In this document: positions 45,339 through 54,582 of the stretch, one piece after another
Numbering within the stretch: position 1 is the first letter of the stretch
Layout of the letters: each line of letters opens with the position of its first letter
Source of the DNA: Rhodothermus sp.
GTDB taxonomy: Bacteria; Bacteroidota; Rhodothermia; Rhodothermales; Rhodothermaceae
Direction of reading: 5' to 3'
Length of the DNA: 64,000 nt
NCBI GenBank assembly: GCA_030950375.1
Contig: JAUZRN010000006.1
Location: 60,375-124,374, forward strand
The notes under the pieces: generated by a model
The model's database searches: none
What the model was told of the DNA's origin: nothing
Seen by the model: only the letters and a program-made list of their open reading frames with translations
Position numbers and translations under genes: made by a program

Positions 45339-46139
45339 ATGCGGGAGCTGGTGCATGCCATCCGAGAAGCTCTGCTTCAAGAATACGCGCTGCTGGGCCC
45401 GCTGGGCTTCTGGAAAACTCCAACCCCTATGTCCGCACCGGAAAACCTCTCGGCTCATCAGGGCCTGTTCGGTCAGTCACAACCGCCAGCCGAGCCACCG
45501 TCCCCAGATCTCTATGCCCGCATTGAAGCGCTGATCCCTCCCGACTCACCGCTGCATTCAATGCATACACTGGAGGAAGTAGCCCGCTATGTGGCCAACT
45601 CCATCCTGATCCCCATTGATGCCCGACGCACGCATCCGGTCTTTGGCGTGGGCAATCCGCGGGCAGACCTCATGGTGGTTGGTGAAGCACCCGGCGCCGA
45701 AGAAGATCGTCAAGGAGAACCGTTTGTAGGGCCAGCCGGCCAGCTGCTCAACAAGATGCTTAAAGCCATTGGCTTTGAACGTGAAGTGGTGTACATTACC
45801 AATGTGTTGAAAAGCCGTCCACCCTACAACCGAGATCCGCAACCAGACGAAATTGAAGCCCACCTGCCTATTCTGTATAAACAGATAGCCCTGGTACGCC
45901 CCCGGATTATCCTGTGTGTGGGCCGAATCGCTGGAAATGCGCTGCTGGGACGGAATGGTTCGCTACGTGCCCTGCGGGGTAAGGTGCATGATTTTTACGG
46001 GCTGCCGGTTGTCGTAACCTACCATCCGGCCGCCCTCCTCCGCAACCCTCAATGGAAACGACTGGCCTGGGAAGATCTGCAGTTGCTGCGGGCGCACTAC
46101 GATCACCTGAAGGGCTCGGCACCCTCTGACAAGAGGTAA
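45339..46139 (+). CDS. family-4-type uracil-DNA glycosylase lacking iron-sulphur cysteines
   Basis: The 266 residues match family 4 UDG from about residue 80: [20 protein letters not shown], then [20 protein letters not shown], and [11 protein letters not shown] at the end. These are the catalytic and uracil-pocket motifs. The four Cys that bind the 4Fe-4S cluster in thermophile enzymes are replaced: Ser88, Ile91, Ser159 (NVLKSRPP) and His175. The only Cys is elsewhere (IILCVG). An 85-residue proline-rich N-terminal region precedes. ATG 45339 is used; a TTG at 45279 would lengthen it. dnaB follows after five bases. Confidence 0.9.
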   Translation: MRELVHAIREALLQEYALLGPLGFWKTPTPMSAPENLSAHQGLFGQSQPPAEPPSPDLYARIEALIPPDSPLHSMHTLEEVARYVANSILIPIDARRTHPVFGVGNPRADLMVVGEAPGAEEDRQGEPFVGPAGQLLNKMLKAIGFEREVVYITNVLKSRPPYNRDPQPDEIEAHLPILYKQIALVRPRIILCVGRIAGNALLGRNGSLRALRGKVHDFYGLPVVVTYHPAALLRNPQWKRLAWEDLQLLRAHYDHLKGSAPSDKR

Positions 46140-46144
46140 CCACG

Positions 46145-47689
46145 ATGGCAGAATTCGAGGAGCGTCCCCGGCTGAGCATCGGCGAAGAAGAAACGCCTCC
46201 CTATCCGCTGGAAAAGCTGACAGGTGGACGGCGACGTTCACATGCACAGATTCATGCGCTGCATCGTCAGGCCGGACGTGTACCCCCGCAGGCCATCGAG
46301 CTGGAGCAGGCTGTACTGGGTGCCATGCTCATTGAGCCAGAAGCGATTCCTCGCGCCCTGGAGATCCTCACCCCTGAAGCTTTTTATGACGGCCGTCACC
46401 AGCGTATCTTTCGCGCCATCATTCGACTCTTCGAGCAGCACTGCGCGGTCGATTTGTTAACAGTTACCGAAGAACTACGACGCACCGGTGAGCTGGAACA
46501 AGCCGGCGACACGATTTACTTGAGCGAGCTGACCACCCACGTAGCCTCGGCAGCTAATGTCGAATACCACGCCCGCATCATTGCCGAGAAAGCACTGCTG
46601 CGTCGTATGATTGAAACCATGACGCTGCTAATCGGCCGGGCGTATGATCCAGGTGCCGATGCTTTTGAGCTGCTGGATGAGGTGGAAGCCGAAATCTTTC
46701 GGCTATCGGATGTGCACCTGCGCAAGGCTGCTCGCTCTATGAATGAAGTGGTCAAGGAGACGCTGGAACAGCTGGAAGCCATCCACGGACGACCTGGCGG
46801 CATCACAGGGGTACCCAGTGGGTTTCATCAACTCGATGCGTTGACAGGCGGATGGCAACGAGGCGATCTGATTGTCATAGCGGCCCGCCCCTCCATGGGT
46901 AAAACCGCCTTCGCGCTGAGCTGCGCTCGCAATGCCGCATTGCATCCACACTACGGTACAGGAGTGGCTATTTTCTCGCTGGAAATGGGCGCCGAACAGT
47001 TGGCTCAGCGCTTGCTTACCGCCGAAGCACGCGTCGACGCCCAGGCCGCCCGCACCGGCCGACTGCGCGACGAAGACTGGCGCCAGCTGGCCCGCGCAGC
47101 CGGACGCTTATCAGATGCTCCCATCTTTATCGACGATACCCCTTCGCTCAGTGTACTCGAACTCCGCGCCAAATGCCGCCGCCTGAAGGCCGAACACGAC
47201 ATAGGGCTGGTAATTGTCGACTACCTGCAGCTTATGCAGGCCTCCCACATGCCCCGCAACGCCAACCGCGAGCAGGAAATTGCCCAGATCTCCCGCTCAC
47301 TCAAAGCGCTGGCAAAGGAACTAAACGTGCCTGTGATCGCGCTTTCCCAGCTCAGCCGCGCCGTCGAAACCCGCGGCGGTGACAAACGCCCACAACTTTC
47401 TGATCTGCGCGAAAGTGGCTCTATCGAACAAGACGCCGACGTTGTCCTCTTCATCTACCGGGCAGAACGCTATGGGATTACTGTAGACGAAAATGGCAAT
47501 CCAACCGAAGGCATTGCCGAAATTATTGTCGGTAAACAACGCAATGGCCCTACCGGCACAGTGCGCCTGGCTTTTGTCCACCAGTATGCCCGCTTTGAAA
47601 ACCTGACCACTTACTACGCAGAAGTCCCAGATACACCGAAACTTCCGGAATCCCCCGAAGGCGACCAGGCTGAAGCACCTCCTTTTTAA
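46145..47689 (+). CDS. dnaB: replicative DNA helicase DnaB, without intein
   Basis: The 514-residue hexameric helicase has the N-terminal primase-binding domain (VPPQAIELEQAVLGAMLIEP), Walker A (VIAARPSMGKTAFALSCARN), Walker B (IGLVIVDYLQLMQ) and the arginine region SQLSRAVETRGGDKRPQLSD. The motif RESGSIEQDADVV is uninterrupted at 47408-47446. The Synechocystis DnaB intein, and as I recall the R. marinus one, insert between that Gly and Ser. A 45-residue N-terminal extension precedes the conserved part. Confidence 0.97.
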   Translation: MAEFEERPRLSIGEEETPPYPLEKLTGGRRRSHAQIHALHRQAGRVPPQAIELEQAVLGAMLIEPEAIPRALEILTPEAFYDGRHQRIFRAIIRLFEQHCAVDLLTVTEELRRTGELEQAGDTIYLSELTTHVASAANVEYHARIIAEKALLRRMIETMTLLIGRAYDPGADAFELLDEVEAEIFRLSDVHLRKAARSMNEVVKETLEQLEAIHGRPGGITGVPSGFHQLDALTGGWQRGDLIVIAARPSMGKTAFALSCARNAALHPHYGTGVAIFSLEMGAEQLAQRLLTAEARVDAQAARTGRLRDEDWRQLARAAGRLSDAPIFIDDTPSLSVLELRAKCRRLKAEHDIGLVIVDYLQLMQASHMPRNANREQEIAQISRSLKALAKELNVPVIALSQLSRAVETRGGDKRPQLSDLRESGSIEQDADVVLFIYRAERYGITVDENGNPTEGIAEIIVGKQRNGPTGTVRLAFVHQYARFENLTTYYAEVPDTPKLPESPEGDQAEAPPF

Positions 47690-47883
47690 TAACACCTCTC
47701 GGTTATCTGACACGAACGTTGTCCTCCTGCACCAGACGAGAATGCTAAACCTGCTACCATACAGTCCGGTCCACGTAAAAGGTACCCGGGAAATGTCAGG
47801 GGCTTTGTAACCCTTTCAGCTCAGCGACAACAGCATCCTGTTCGCACCATAACGGCCGCTTTTCTAAAGCAGTAAAGTAAAAA

Positions 47884-47914
47884 AACCCCGCATTTCCATA
47901 AAAAATGCGGGGCT
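47884..47914 (-). terminator. terminator after tRNA-Cys, usable from both sides
   Basis: The arms ACCCCGCATTT and AAATGCGGGGC form a stem of about 10 bp around CCATAAA. On the minus strand it is followed by a T run (near 47877-47884), right after the tRNA-Cys gene. On the plus strand it could also stop dnaB read-through. Confidence 0.85.
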
Positions 47915-47919
47915 TTCGC

Positions 47920-47991
47920 GAGGTGACGGGCGGATTCGAACCGCCGTACGGGGCTTTGCAGGCCCCTGCCTAACCACTCGGCCACGTCACC
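47920..47991 (-). tRNA. tRNA-Cys (anticodon GCA)
   Basis: In the sense direction the acceptor GGTGACG pairs with CGTCACC, and the discriminator is U, as expected for cysteine. The anticodon loop CTGCAAA gives GCA. The T loop is TTCGAAT. CCA is not encoded. Confidence 0.96.
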
Positions 47992-48301
47992 GCTGCTGCG
48001 CTTTCTTACGACAAAATAGACCGACCGGATCCACCGAGCGCCCCCCTAACGAGGATTTCTCAAGCGAGTTCCGGATAACGCGTCGCGTCTTAAGCCATCC
48101 AGATCCAAAACCGGCGCTGCCAGATCCGCCGTTGGTTAGCTTGTCCCCTTGATTAGCCCGGCCGGTCTGCCGCAACCTCTTTTCTCGTCACTTGTCTCTC
48201 AAATCTACAGGAACTAATTGTTGAGTCTTTCAAAAGATTTTGAAAGTACCTGCTGCGTCCACCCCCATGTTTTCATATTTTTTTAAAAATATATTTCCGC
48301 C
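47992..48301. other. intergenic region between tRNA-Cys and nfeD
   Basis: About 310 bases hold no gene I can support. The last 80 bases are AT-rich for this genome and likely contain the nfeD promoter. The 190 bases on the other side of the tRNA (47690-47883) also show nothing beyond the tRNA terminator. Confidence 0.6.
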
Positions 48302-49612
48302 ATGTGGCCTTTGCTGCTCTGGTTGTTCCTCGGAGGGCAATCCCCGACAGTCAGTCCGATAGTGTATCGGCTGGTGTTGGAAGACGAGCCCATTACGCCG
48401 GCGACGGTCCGGTTCATTCGTCGCGGCCTGCGTGAGGCCACGGAAAACGGAGCGGTCTGTCTGACGATTGAGATGGACACGCCCGGTGGCCTTGTGGAGG
48501 CTACGCGAGATATTGTGCAGTTATTTTTGCAGAGTCCGATTCCCGTGGTTGTCTATATCACGCCGCCAGGTGCGCGGGCGGCTTCGGCCGGGGTGTTCAT
48601 CACGCTGGCCGCCCATGTGGCAGCTATGGCGCCGGGTACGCATATCGGTGCCGCCCATCCCGTACAACTTGGAGGGGGGGCGGCAACCCCACCGGACACG
48701 GCCCAGGTGGATCCCATGGCTGAAAAGATCCTGAATGACGCCGTGGCCTGGGCCCGAGCGCTGGCCCAGTATCGTGGACGTAATGCCGACTGGGCGGCGC
48801 GGGCCGTCTCGGAAAGCCAGACACTGACCGCACGAGAAGCTGTTTCTCTGAATGTGGTTGATCTGGTAGCCCCTTCGCTGGACTCATTGCTGGTGCTGTT
48901 GGATGGGCGAAAGGTGGTACTGGATGGCGAGACGATTTTGTTACAGACTGCCGACGCCAGGGTCCACACGGTGAGGCGCTGGTGGGGTGAGCGTATCCTG
49001 GCAGCGCTCTCCAATCCGAATATTGCTTTCCTGCTGTTGATGCTGGGCTTCTACGGCCTGCTGTTCGAGCTCTACACGCCGGGCTGGGGCATCCCTGGCA
49101 CGCTGGGCGCCATTTTTCTGATGTTGGGCTTCTACGGCCTCTCCATCCTGCCGGTCAATTATGTAGGGCTCGGTCTCCTGATATTAGGCCTGGGTATGCT
49201 TGTGGCCGAAGCCTTTGTACCCAGCTTTGGTCTGCTGACTGTAGGGGGGGTCGTGTGCCTGATTCTGGGAGGCCTGATGCTTGTGGAAAGTCCGATGGGC
49301 TTTCCACAGGTCTCGGCTGCCCTGGTGGTGCCTGTCGCCCTGGCTACAGCACTGATCGCGCTGTTTCTGCTGAGTAACGCGCTGCGCATTCAGCGCCGGC
49401 CGGCCCGGGTGGGAGATGAAACCCTGATCGGTCAGCTGGCCACGGCCCGAGAAGATTTTATCCCCGAAGGCGATCACTTTGGGGGCTACGTATTCGTTCA
49501 CGGTGAGTGGTGGCGCGCGTGCAGCTCGGTGCCGATACAGGCCGGACAGTCGGTGCGCATTGAGCGGCGCGAAGGGCTCTGCCTGTGGGTTTCGCCGGAA
49601 TCGCCAACCTAA
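48302..49612 (+). CDS. NfeD-family membrane serine protease
   Basis: The 436-residue protein has a signal-like N terminus, a ClpP-like protease domain (MDTPGGLVEATRDIVQLFLQ, then PPGARAASAGVFITLAAHV with Ser95, and EKILND with Lys142 as the likely dyad), four or five membrane helices (about 238-350) and a C-terminal OB-like NfeD domain (GETLIGQLATAREDF-like). In known pairs it cleaves the neighbouring slipin, encoded 21 bases downstream. The coding strand here is G-rich, unlike the C-rich genes upstream. Confidence 0.92.
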   Translation: MWPLLLWLFLGGQSPTVSPIVYRLVLEDEPITPATVRFIRRGLREATENGAVCLTIEMDTPGGLVEATRDIVQLFLQSPIPVVVYITPPGARAASAGVFITLAAHVAAMAPGTHIGAAHPVQLGGGAATPPDTAQVDPMAEKILNDAVAWARALAQYRGRNADWAARAVSESQTLTAREAVSLNVVDLVAPSLDSLLVLLDGRKVVLDGETILLQTADARVHTVRRWWGERILAALSNPNIAFLLLMLGFYGLLFELYTPGWGIPGTLGAIFLMLGFYGLSILPVNYVGLGLLILGLGMLVAEAFVPSFGLLTVGGVVCLILGGLMLVESPMGFPQVSAALVVPVALATALIALFLLSNALRIQRRPARVGDETLIGQLATAREDFIPEGDHFGGYVFVHGEWWRACSSVPIQAGQSVRIERREGLCLWVSPESPT

Positions 49613-49633
49613 CAACCAACCTGCGGAGTGGCC

Positions 49634-50395
49634 ATGCTTTCGTCAACAGGTATCGTGATCGGCATCCTTGTTCTGTATTTCATCAGCTGCATTCGTATTC
49701 TCTATGAGTATCAACGGGGCGTCATTTTTCGAATGGGCCGGGCCCTGCCTGAACCGAAAGGTCCGGGCATCGTGCTCGTCTTCTGGCCGATCGACCGTAT
49801 GGTACGGGTCAGCCTGCGTACGTTTGTACATGACGTCCCCGAGCAGGACGTGATCACCCGCGATAATGTGTCGGTACGCGTCAACGCAGTGGTGTATTTC
49901 CGTGTGGTCGATCCCATGAAGGCCGTGCTGGAAGTAGAAGACTACCGCTACGCCACCACGCAGCTCTCGCAGACTTCACTCCGAAGCATCGTGGGCCAGG
50001 TGGAGCTGGACGAGCTGCTGGCAGAGCGCGAAAAAATCAACCGAAGGCTCCAGGAAGTCATTGATCAGCAATCGGACCCCTGGGGCATTAAGGTTTCGCT
50101 GGTAGAGGTCAAGCATGTAGATCTACCAGAGCACATGAAGCGGGCCATGGCCAAGCAGGCCGAAAGTGAACGTGAGCGACGGGCCAAGGTGATTCACGCC
50201 CAGGGCGAACTGCAAGCTGCAAAACAGCTGGCGCAGGCAGCCGCCATGCTTGAAGCCCATCCCATGGCCATGCAGATGCGCTTTCTACAAACGTTGGTGG
50301 AGGTTGGCTCAGAAAACAATACAACGATCGTTTTCCCGATTCCGCTGGAATTGATCCGGCCCCTACTGGCTGCCGAGGAAAAAGCGACACGGTGA
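49634..50395 (+). CDS. SPFH-domain slipin (stomatin-like protein)
   Basis: This 253-residue membrane-scaffold protein has one N-terminal helix ([20 protein letters not shown]), the SPFH core ([60 protein letters not shown]) and a C-terminal coiled coil. ATG 49634 follows CGGAG at good distance; GTG 49628 is an alternative. It is the usual partner of the NfeD protease just upstream and probably organises membrane quality control. Confidence 0.94.
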   Translation: MLSSTGIVIGILVLYFISCIRILYEYQRGVIFRMGRALPEPKGPGIVLVFWPIDRMVRVSLRTFVHDVPEQDVITRDNVSVRVNAVVYFRVVDPMKAVLEVEDYRYATTQLSQTSLRSIVGQVELDELLAEREKINRRLQEVIDQQSDPWGIKVSLVEVKHVDLPEHMKRAMAKQAESERERRAKVIHAQGELQAAKQLAQAAAMLEAHPMAMQMRFLQTLVEVGSENNTTIVFPIPLELIRPLLAAEEKATR

Positions 50396-50410
50396 AGGCA
50401 TACGTTCAAA

Positions 50411-50435
50411 ACAAAAGCCCGGAACCACACCGGGC
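50411..50435 (-). terminator. terminator after tRNA-Arg
   Basis: On the minus strand the 6-bp stem GCCCGG / CCGGGC with a 7-base loop is followed by TTTTGTTTT. It lies four bases past the tRNA-Arg gene and also faces the slipin gene. Confidence 0.8.
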
Positions 50436-50438
50436 CCG

Positions 50439-50512
50439 CGCCCCGGGCAGGGCTCGAACCTGCAACCGGCGGCTTAGAAGGCCGCTGCTCTATCCAGTTG
50501 AGCTACCGGGGC
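50439..50512 (-). tRNA. tRNA-Arg (anticodon TCT)
   Basis: In sense the acceptor GCCCCGG pairs with CCGGGGC, and the discriminator is G. The anticodon loop CTTCTAA gives TCT, reading AGA and AGG. The T loop is TTCGAGC. CCA is not encoded. Confidence 0.96.
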
Positions 50513-50524
50513 TTGCTCCTGTTG

Positions 50525-50599
50525 TCGGGGCGGCCGGATTTGAACCGGCGACCTTCTGCTCCCAAAGCAGACGCGCTAACCGGGCTGCGCTACGCCCCG
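50525..50599 (-). tRNA. tRNA-Pro (anticodon TGG)
   Basis: In sense the acceptor CGGGGCG pairs with CGCCCCG, and the discriminator is A. The anticodon loop TTTGGGA gives TGG. The T loop is TTCAAAT. It lies 12 bases before tRNA-Arg on the same strand, so both are likely processed from one transcript. Confidence 0.96.
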
Positions 50600-50678
50600 A
50601 AACCCCAATTATGTAACATCGACACGCCCCACGCGGATTCCCCGGGGCGCCTTACTCACCGCACCTACACGCACAGGC

Positions 50679-50840
50679 TCAGCGAGCCTGTGCCACCTGT
50701 TTTACCTCATCAAGTGGGACCATCCGCTCACGGAATCGATACTGACCGTTGGGCTTCTTCTCAGCCACCACCACCTTGGCCATCTTTACCTGCTGTCCCC
50801 TGCCACGGTCCGTCCGCTGGTTCTTACTAACTTTTGCCAT
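50679..50840 (-). CDS. DUF4295 family small protein
   Basis: This 53-residue basic protein begins MAKVSKNQRTDRGRGQQVKM and ends PLDEVKQVAQAR. It has VAEKKPNGQYRFRERMVP, which fits the DUF4295 family found in Bacteroidota between rpmG and ftsY. The family is uncharacterised, but linkage to L28 and L33 suggests a ribosome-related job. It starts nine bases after rpmG. A 9-bp hairpin (50671-50693) overlaps its stop codon. Confidence 0.85.
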   Translation of the reverse strand: MAKVSKNQRTDRGRGQQVKMAKVVVAEKKPNGQYRFRERMVPLDEVKQVAQAR

Positions 50841-50849
50841 GGCTTGATG

Positions 50850-51023
50850 TTATTTCACTTCTCGATGAAGGGTGTGCCGACGAAGTACCGGATTGTACTT
50901 TCGCAACTCCAGTCGTCCTGGCGTGTTGCGCCGGTTCTTGGTGGTCACATAGCGTGAAGTGCCCGGTGCCTCGGTGCACTCCAGAATAACCTGCACCCGG
51001 GCTTCTTTCCCCTTTTTAGCCAT
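50850..51023 (-). CDS. rpmG: 50S ribosomal protein L33
   Basis: This 57-residue protein begins [20 protein letters not shown] and has the core [20 protein letters not shown]. Only one Cys is present, so this is the zinc-independent form. It lies 13 bases after rpmB and before DUF4295, the order conserved in Bacteroidota. Confidence 0.97.
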   Translation of the reverse strand: MAKKGKEARVQVILECTEAPGTSRYVTTKNRRNTPGRLELRKYNPVLRRHTLHREVK

Positions 51024-51036
51024 CGCTCCTCACGGT

Positions 51037-51273
51037 TTAAATTTTAATACCCTGGCGACGTGCCTCATCCAACACTGCCTTAAGCCCCTTCTTATTGATG
51101 GTCTTCATGGTCTTGGCCGATACACGGAGCGTAATCCAGCGCTTTTCTTCTGGAATGTAGAACCGTTTCTTCTGCAGATTGGGAAGAAAGCGCCGCTTCG
51201 TTTTGTTGTTGGCATGGGAGACGTTATGCCCCGATACCGGCCCTTTTCCTGTCAGTTGATCTCTGCGTGCCAT
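51037..51273 (-). CDS. rpmB: 50S ribosomal protein L28
   Basis: The 78-residue protein begins [20 protein letters not shown] and contains [20 protein letters not shown] and [16 protein letters not shown], the L28 signatures. Met at 51273 is chosen at the conserved start; the open frame extends 46 unrelated residues further. It heads the rpmB-rpmG-DUF4295-tRNA run. Confidence 0.97.
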   Translation of the reverse strand: MARRDQLTGKGPVSGHNVSHANNKTKRRFLPNLQKKRFYIPEEKRWITLRVSAKTMKTINKKGLKAVLDEARRQGIKI

Positions 51274-51440
51274 GACTCCGCACTTCTGAATCCGGAAGAT
51301 TTTCAATTTAGCAACTGGGCGTTTGCCAATGCAATGCGCCCTGTGGAAGAAAGCTTTCCTTCTAAGCACAGGCTTCCGCAAAGGTTTCGCAAAAATGCAC
51401 TCCAGACTCAAGATTGTGCCTCTCCTGCTACAGCCTCCGT

Positions 51441-52697
51441 CTAAGTATCCAGATGAACGGCCTGCACGGGCTCAATGGCTGCCGCGCGTGCGGCTGGATA
51501 GAGGGCAGCCAGTACGCAGAGCAACAGCGCAGCCAGCGTAATGCCTGCCAGATCGACTATTTCAATGGCAACCGGATAGGCATGGATCAGAAATGCCTCA
51601 GCACCCGGCAAAGGAACCAGCTGGAAGTGCTGCTGCAACAGCGCTAATCCTACGCCCAGCAGCAATCCTAACCCGGCGCCTGCCGTGCCGATCAATAGCC
51701 CTGCCAGGAGAAACACCTGACGTACCCGTTTTCGGGAAAGCCCCATGGCCTGCAACACCCCAATGTCCCGGCGTTTCTCGATCACCACCATGGTAAGCGC
51801 CCCGACGATGCTGAAAGCTGCCACGACCACAATCAGTGCCAGTATCAAGGAAGCCCCCCATTTTTCCAGCCGCATGACGTCGTAGAGTCCTCGCTGCAGA
51901 TCGTACCAGGTCTGCACCCGATATCGCGTAGTGTCGAGCTGCTGCTCCAGATGCGTCTTGATGGCTGTAGCCTGTTCCACATCATCCAGGCGCAGCGCAA
52001 TCCCGTCAATCCGATCTCCCATGTGAAACAGACGCTGCGCTTCTTCAAGAGCTACGAACACATGGCTTTCGTCGTACCCTGAACGCAGCTGATACAGGCC
52101 ACGTACCTCGAAACGAATCAGCGGTGGCAGGGCCAACGGTCGCGTCAGCAGTTGTTCAAGCGCCGGTGCCGAAAGTAATCCGACCTGACTGGCCGGCTCG
52201 GTCCGACTCGCTGGCAACAGCCCCAGTCGCCGTGCCAGAGGCATACCTACCAGAATACCTGGCCGACCCTCATGCCGTTGCAGATCCATACTCCCGAAAA
52301 CCCGTGTCGCCCCCATTGCCTTCAGCGCTTCAGGCTCAACACCCCGCACAATCACCACCTTGTTCACATCGCCCTCTCCTTCGTAGAGCAACAACGCCTT
52401 ACCCTCCACATAGGCCGTTACCTCGGTTACATGGGGTAGTCGTCGCAGGTACTGTTCCAGCGAATCCTCAACCGCCATCCCCCCAGGCGTCACGCTTACA
52501 ATACGTACATGAGGATCTACCGAGACCAGCAGATCACGCACCACCCGGTAAAACCCGTTCATGACCGAAAGCACCACGATCAGCGCGGCCACCCCTATAG
52601 CTACCCCCAGCACGGAAATGCCGGTAATGACCGCAATCAGCGTCACCTGATGCCGCGCCATCAGATAACGACGAGCCAGCAGCAGTCGAACATCCAT
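51441..52697 (-). CDS. LolC/LolE-type ABC transporter permease (FtsX family)
   Basis: The 418-residue protein has an N-terminal helix ([20 protein letters not shown]), a periplasmic MacB-like domain (residues 50-265), and three C-terminal helices ([20 protein letters not shown] and two more). This is the LolC/E topology for extracting lipoproteins from the inner membrane, and [20 protein letters not shown] starts are typical. LolD is not in the window. It follows the lipoprotein gene by three bases, a fitting neighbour. Confidence 0.87.
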   Translation of the reverse strand: MDVRLLLARRYLMARHQVTLIAVITGISVLGVAIGVAALIVVLSVMNGFYRVVRDLLVSVDPHVRIVSVTPGGMAVEDSLEQYLRRLPHVTEVTAYVEGKALLLYEGEGDVNKVVIVRGVEPEALKAMGATRVFGSMDLQRHEGRPGILVGMPLARRLGLLPASRTEPASQVGLLSAPALEQLLTRPLALPPLIRFEVRGLYQLRSGYDESHVFVALEEAQRLFHMGDRIDGIALRLDDVEQATAIKTHLEQQLDTTRYRVQTWYDLQRGLYDVMRLEKWGASLILALIVVVAAFSIVGALTMVVIEKRRDIGVLQAMGLSRKRVRQVFLLAGLLIGTAGAGLGLLLGVGLALLQQHFQLVPLPGAEAFLIHAYPVAIEIVDLAGITLAALLLCVLAALYPAARAAAIEPVQAVHLDT

Positions 52698-52700
52698 GGG

Positions 52701-53537
52701 TCAGCGCATTGAAACAACCGGCAACGGTTGACCCAGCCGGGGCAACGGATCCGTAAACAGATCCTCCGGCAACACCTCCGGAAAAACCAGATTGTCGGTA
52801 AAAATGATCAACGGTGCATAACGAAAAACCTTGCGCGTTGCCAGACGCACCGGACCGAAGGGAGTTTCCCACGTCTGGTATCCTTCCCACCGATACCAAG
52901 CCGGTAGTGCTTCGGGATTGTCCCGGGCCGGATAGGCCAGTTGCGTAATCAATGCTTCGCGACGATCCACGTACAACCAGTAACGGAGAGCCGGCAACCA
53001 CTCGGCACGCGCCAGTTCCAGACGAAGCACTTCATAGGTGGCTGTGGCCGAATCGGCTTCGTAAAAGCGCTGCACGTCCGGTTCGAAAAGTTGCACCGGT
53101 AGCAACAACCAGAATGTATCGTGAACAAAACGCCGATACGCTTCGTCCAGCAGGCGTCGGTTGGCTGCAGCAGCCAACGGCCGACCGTTACGATATACCT
53201 GTCCGCGTCGCGTGCGCACATTGAAAAGGGCTACATAGAGTGAATCATCCTGGCGTATCCACTCCAGCCGATACCGTCCGCTGGGCCGATGCCAGAGATG
53301 CTGCGCCAGCAGACGCCGGGGACCGTCGTGGGCCACGGCATAATCAAAACGCACATAGGGCAGCGCCTGCCATACTTCGGGACCGCCACTGGCCTGATAG
53401 ACGCGGAGCGCCAGCGAGTCGGCTCGCGTATGCACCGGAAGTTCAATATGAGCCGTCGAGGGATCCGCTGGACGACGTACCTGACATCCCATCAGGCTGA
53501 CCAGCAATCCCCAGATCAACGCCTGTTCGAATCGCAT
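52701..53537 (-). CDS. lipoprotein of unknown function
   Basis: The 278-residue product has a lipoprotein signal (ALIWGLLVSLMGC). The mature domain is beta-rich, with segments such as YVRFDYAVAHDGPRRLLAQH and YRWEGYQTWETPFGPVRLAT. It recalls uncharacterised Bacteroidota outer-membrane-sorting lipoproteins with a LolA-like curved sheet, but I cannot assign the family firmly. ATG 53537 is used; a GTG at 53546 is possible. The LolC/E-type permease gene follows three bases downstream. Confidence 0.75.
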   Translation of the reverse strand: MRFEQALIWGLLVSLMGCQVRRPADPSTAHIELPVHTRADSLALRVYQASGGPEVWQALPYVRFDYAVAHDGPRRLLAQHLWHRPSGRYRLEWIRQDDSLYVALFNVRTRRGQVYRNGRPLAAAANRRLLDEAYRRFVHDTFWLLLPVQLFEPDVQRFYEADSATATYEVLRLELARAEWLPALRYWLYVDRREALITQLAYPARDNPEALPAWYRWEGYQTWETPFGPVRLATRKVFRYAPLIIFTDNLVFPEVLPEDLFTDPLPRLGQPLPVVSMR

Positions 53538-53877
53538 GGTAAGCACAAGTTTTCCGGAAAAGTAAGAATATATCTACGTCTGCGCTCCCTCACACACTTT
53601 ATTTCCGAATATCCAAAGCTCCATCGCATCAGCCAGTCGCCTTTCTGAGGGTTTCGAGGACGGCGTAGCTCTGAGAAAGAATCGCTCCTATCAGCGCGGC
53701 AGCGGTGGAGAAAACGTCCGGTTTGTTCCTGTCTTTCGTATGCATCGGGAGTAACCGTATCCCATTCGCGTGCTCTGGAGACGTGTCCGTTACCGCGTTT
53801 TTACCCTGGAACTAACTGCCTGCTGTATCTTATCCGCCAAAGTACAGGGTTTCTGACTTCTTAAAGGCAGGCGCACC
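53538..53877. other. divergent intergenic region
   Basis: About 340 bases separate the lipoprotein gene from a plus-strand outer-membrane gene. It must hold both promoters. No operator, repeat or small gene stands out. Confidence 0.6.
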
Positions 53878-54582
53878 ATGCAGGTGGGGAAGGTATGCTG
53901 GCTGGTTCTGCTGCTTCCGGTCTGGACGGTCCGGGCACAGCCTGCAGCCGATAGTAGTAGGACCGATCCTTACGGAACAGGCGCGGGCTTTCAGATTCTG
54001 CTCACGAATAGTGGCTTTGGACTGGGTGGCTACTACCACCGGCCTGTCGGCCGCTCCCTGAAGTTCCTTTTGGATTTTAGCCTGGGATCAGGAAAAGACG
54101 AACGGGAGCAGAAATTCTACAACGCGCTTACAGGCGCCAGCTACATTCAGAATAAAGCTAACTACCTGCTGCTTATTCCGATTCAGCTGGGCCTGCAGCG
54201 GCGTCTCTGGCGCGAGCAGATTGCCGACAACTTTCGCCCGTACCTCCAATTTTCAATAGGTCCAACTTTGGGGTGGCTTTATCCTTATTTTCAGGATCGT
54301 AATGGCAACCGGCGCTACGATCCTGAAATCGGTGAGCGTACCTACGACGTATTTCAGGCCTTTCCCAAAGGGCGCCTTCGCGCAGGTATCGGCGGCATGA
54401 TCGTGCTGGGTGCTTACTTTGGGGAGAGCATACAGACAACGCAAGGGTTGCGCTTTGGCTATGCACTGCACTATTTCCCACATCCTATCCAACTACTGGA
54501 AGGTAATGCGCCACCTCGACGCTTTTTCGGCACGCCGGTGATCAGCCTGACATTTGGCCGTCTGTACGGCATCAAACGTTAA
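53878..54582 (+). CDS. predicted outer-membrane beta-barrel protein
   Basis: The 234 residues have a signal peptide (CWLVLLLPVWTVRAQ) and alternating amphipathic strands typical of small porin-like barrels ([52 protein letters not shown]). A loop, YFQDRNGNRRYDPEIGERTY, looks like a calcium or surface loop. The function is unknown. It overlaps the end of the convergent ychF gene by 11 bases. Confidence 0.75.
   Translation: MQVGKVCWLVLLLPVWTVRAQPAADSSRTDPYGTGAGFQILLTNSGFGLGGYYHRPVGRSLKFLLDFSLGSGKDEREQKFYNALTGASYIQNKANYLLLIPIQLGLQRRLWREQIADNFRPYLQFSIGPTLGWLYPYFQDRNGNRRYDPEIGERTYDVFQAFPKGRLRAGIGGMIVLGAYFGESIQTTQGLRFGYALHYFPHPIQLLEGNAPPRRFFGTPVISLTFGRLYGIKR

Noticed and set aside
47987..48175. 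62-codon minus-strand frame beside tRNA-Cys
   Set aside because: It overlaps the tRNA 5' end and has no ribosome binding site or recognisable sequence.
50671..50693. hairpin overlapping the DUF4295 stop codon, considered as a separate terminator feature
   Set aside because: The 9-bp stem lacks a following T run on the minus strand, so it may simply be a processing structure before the tRNAs.
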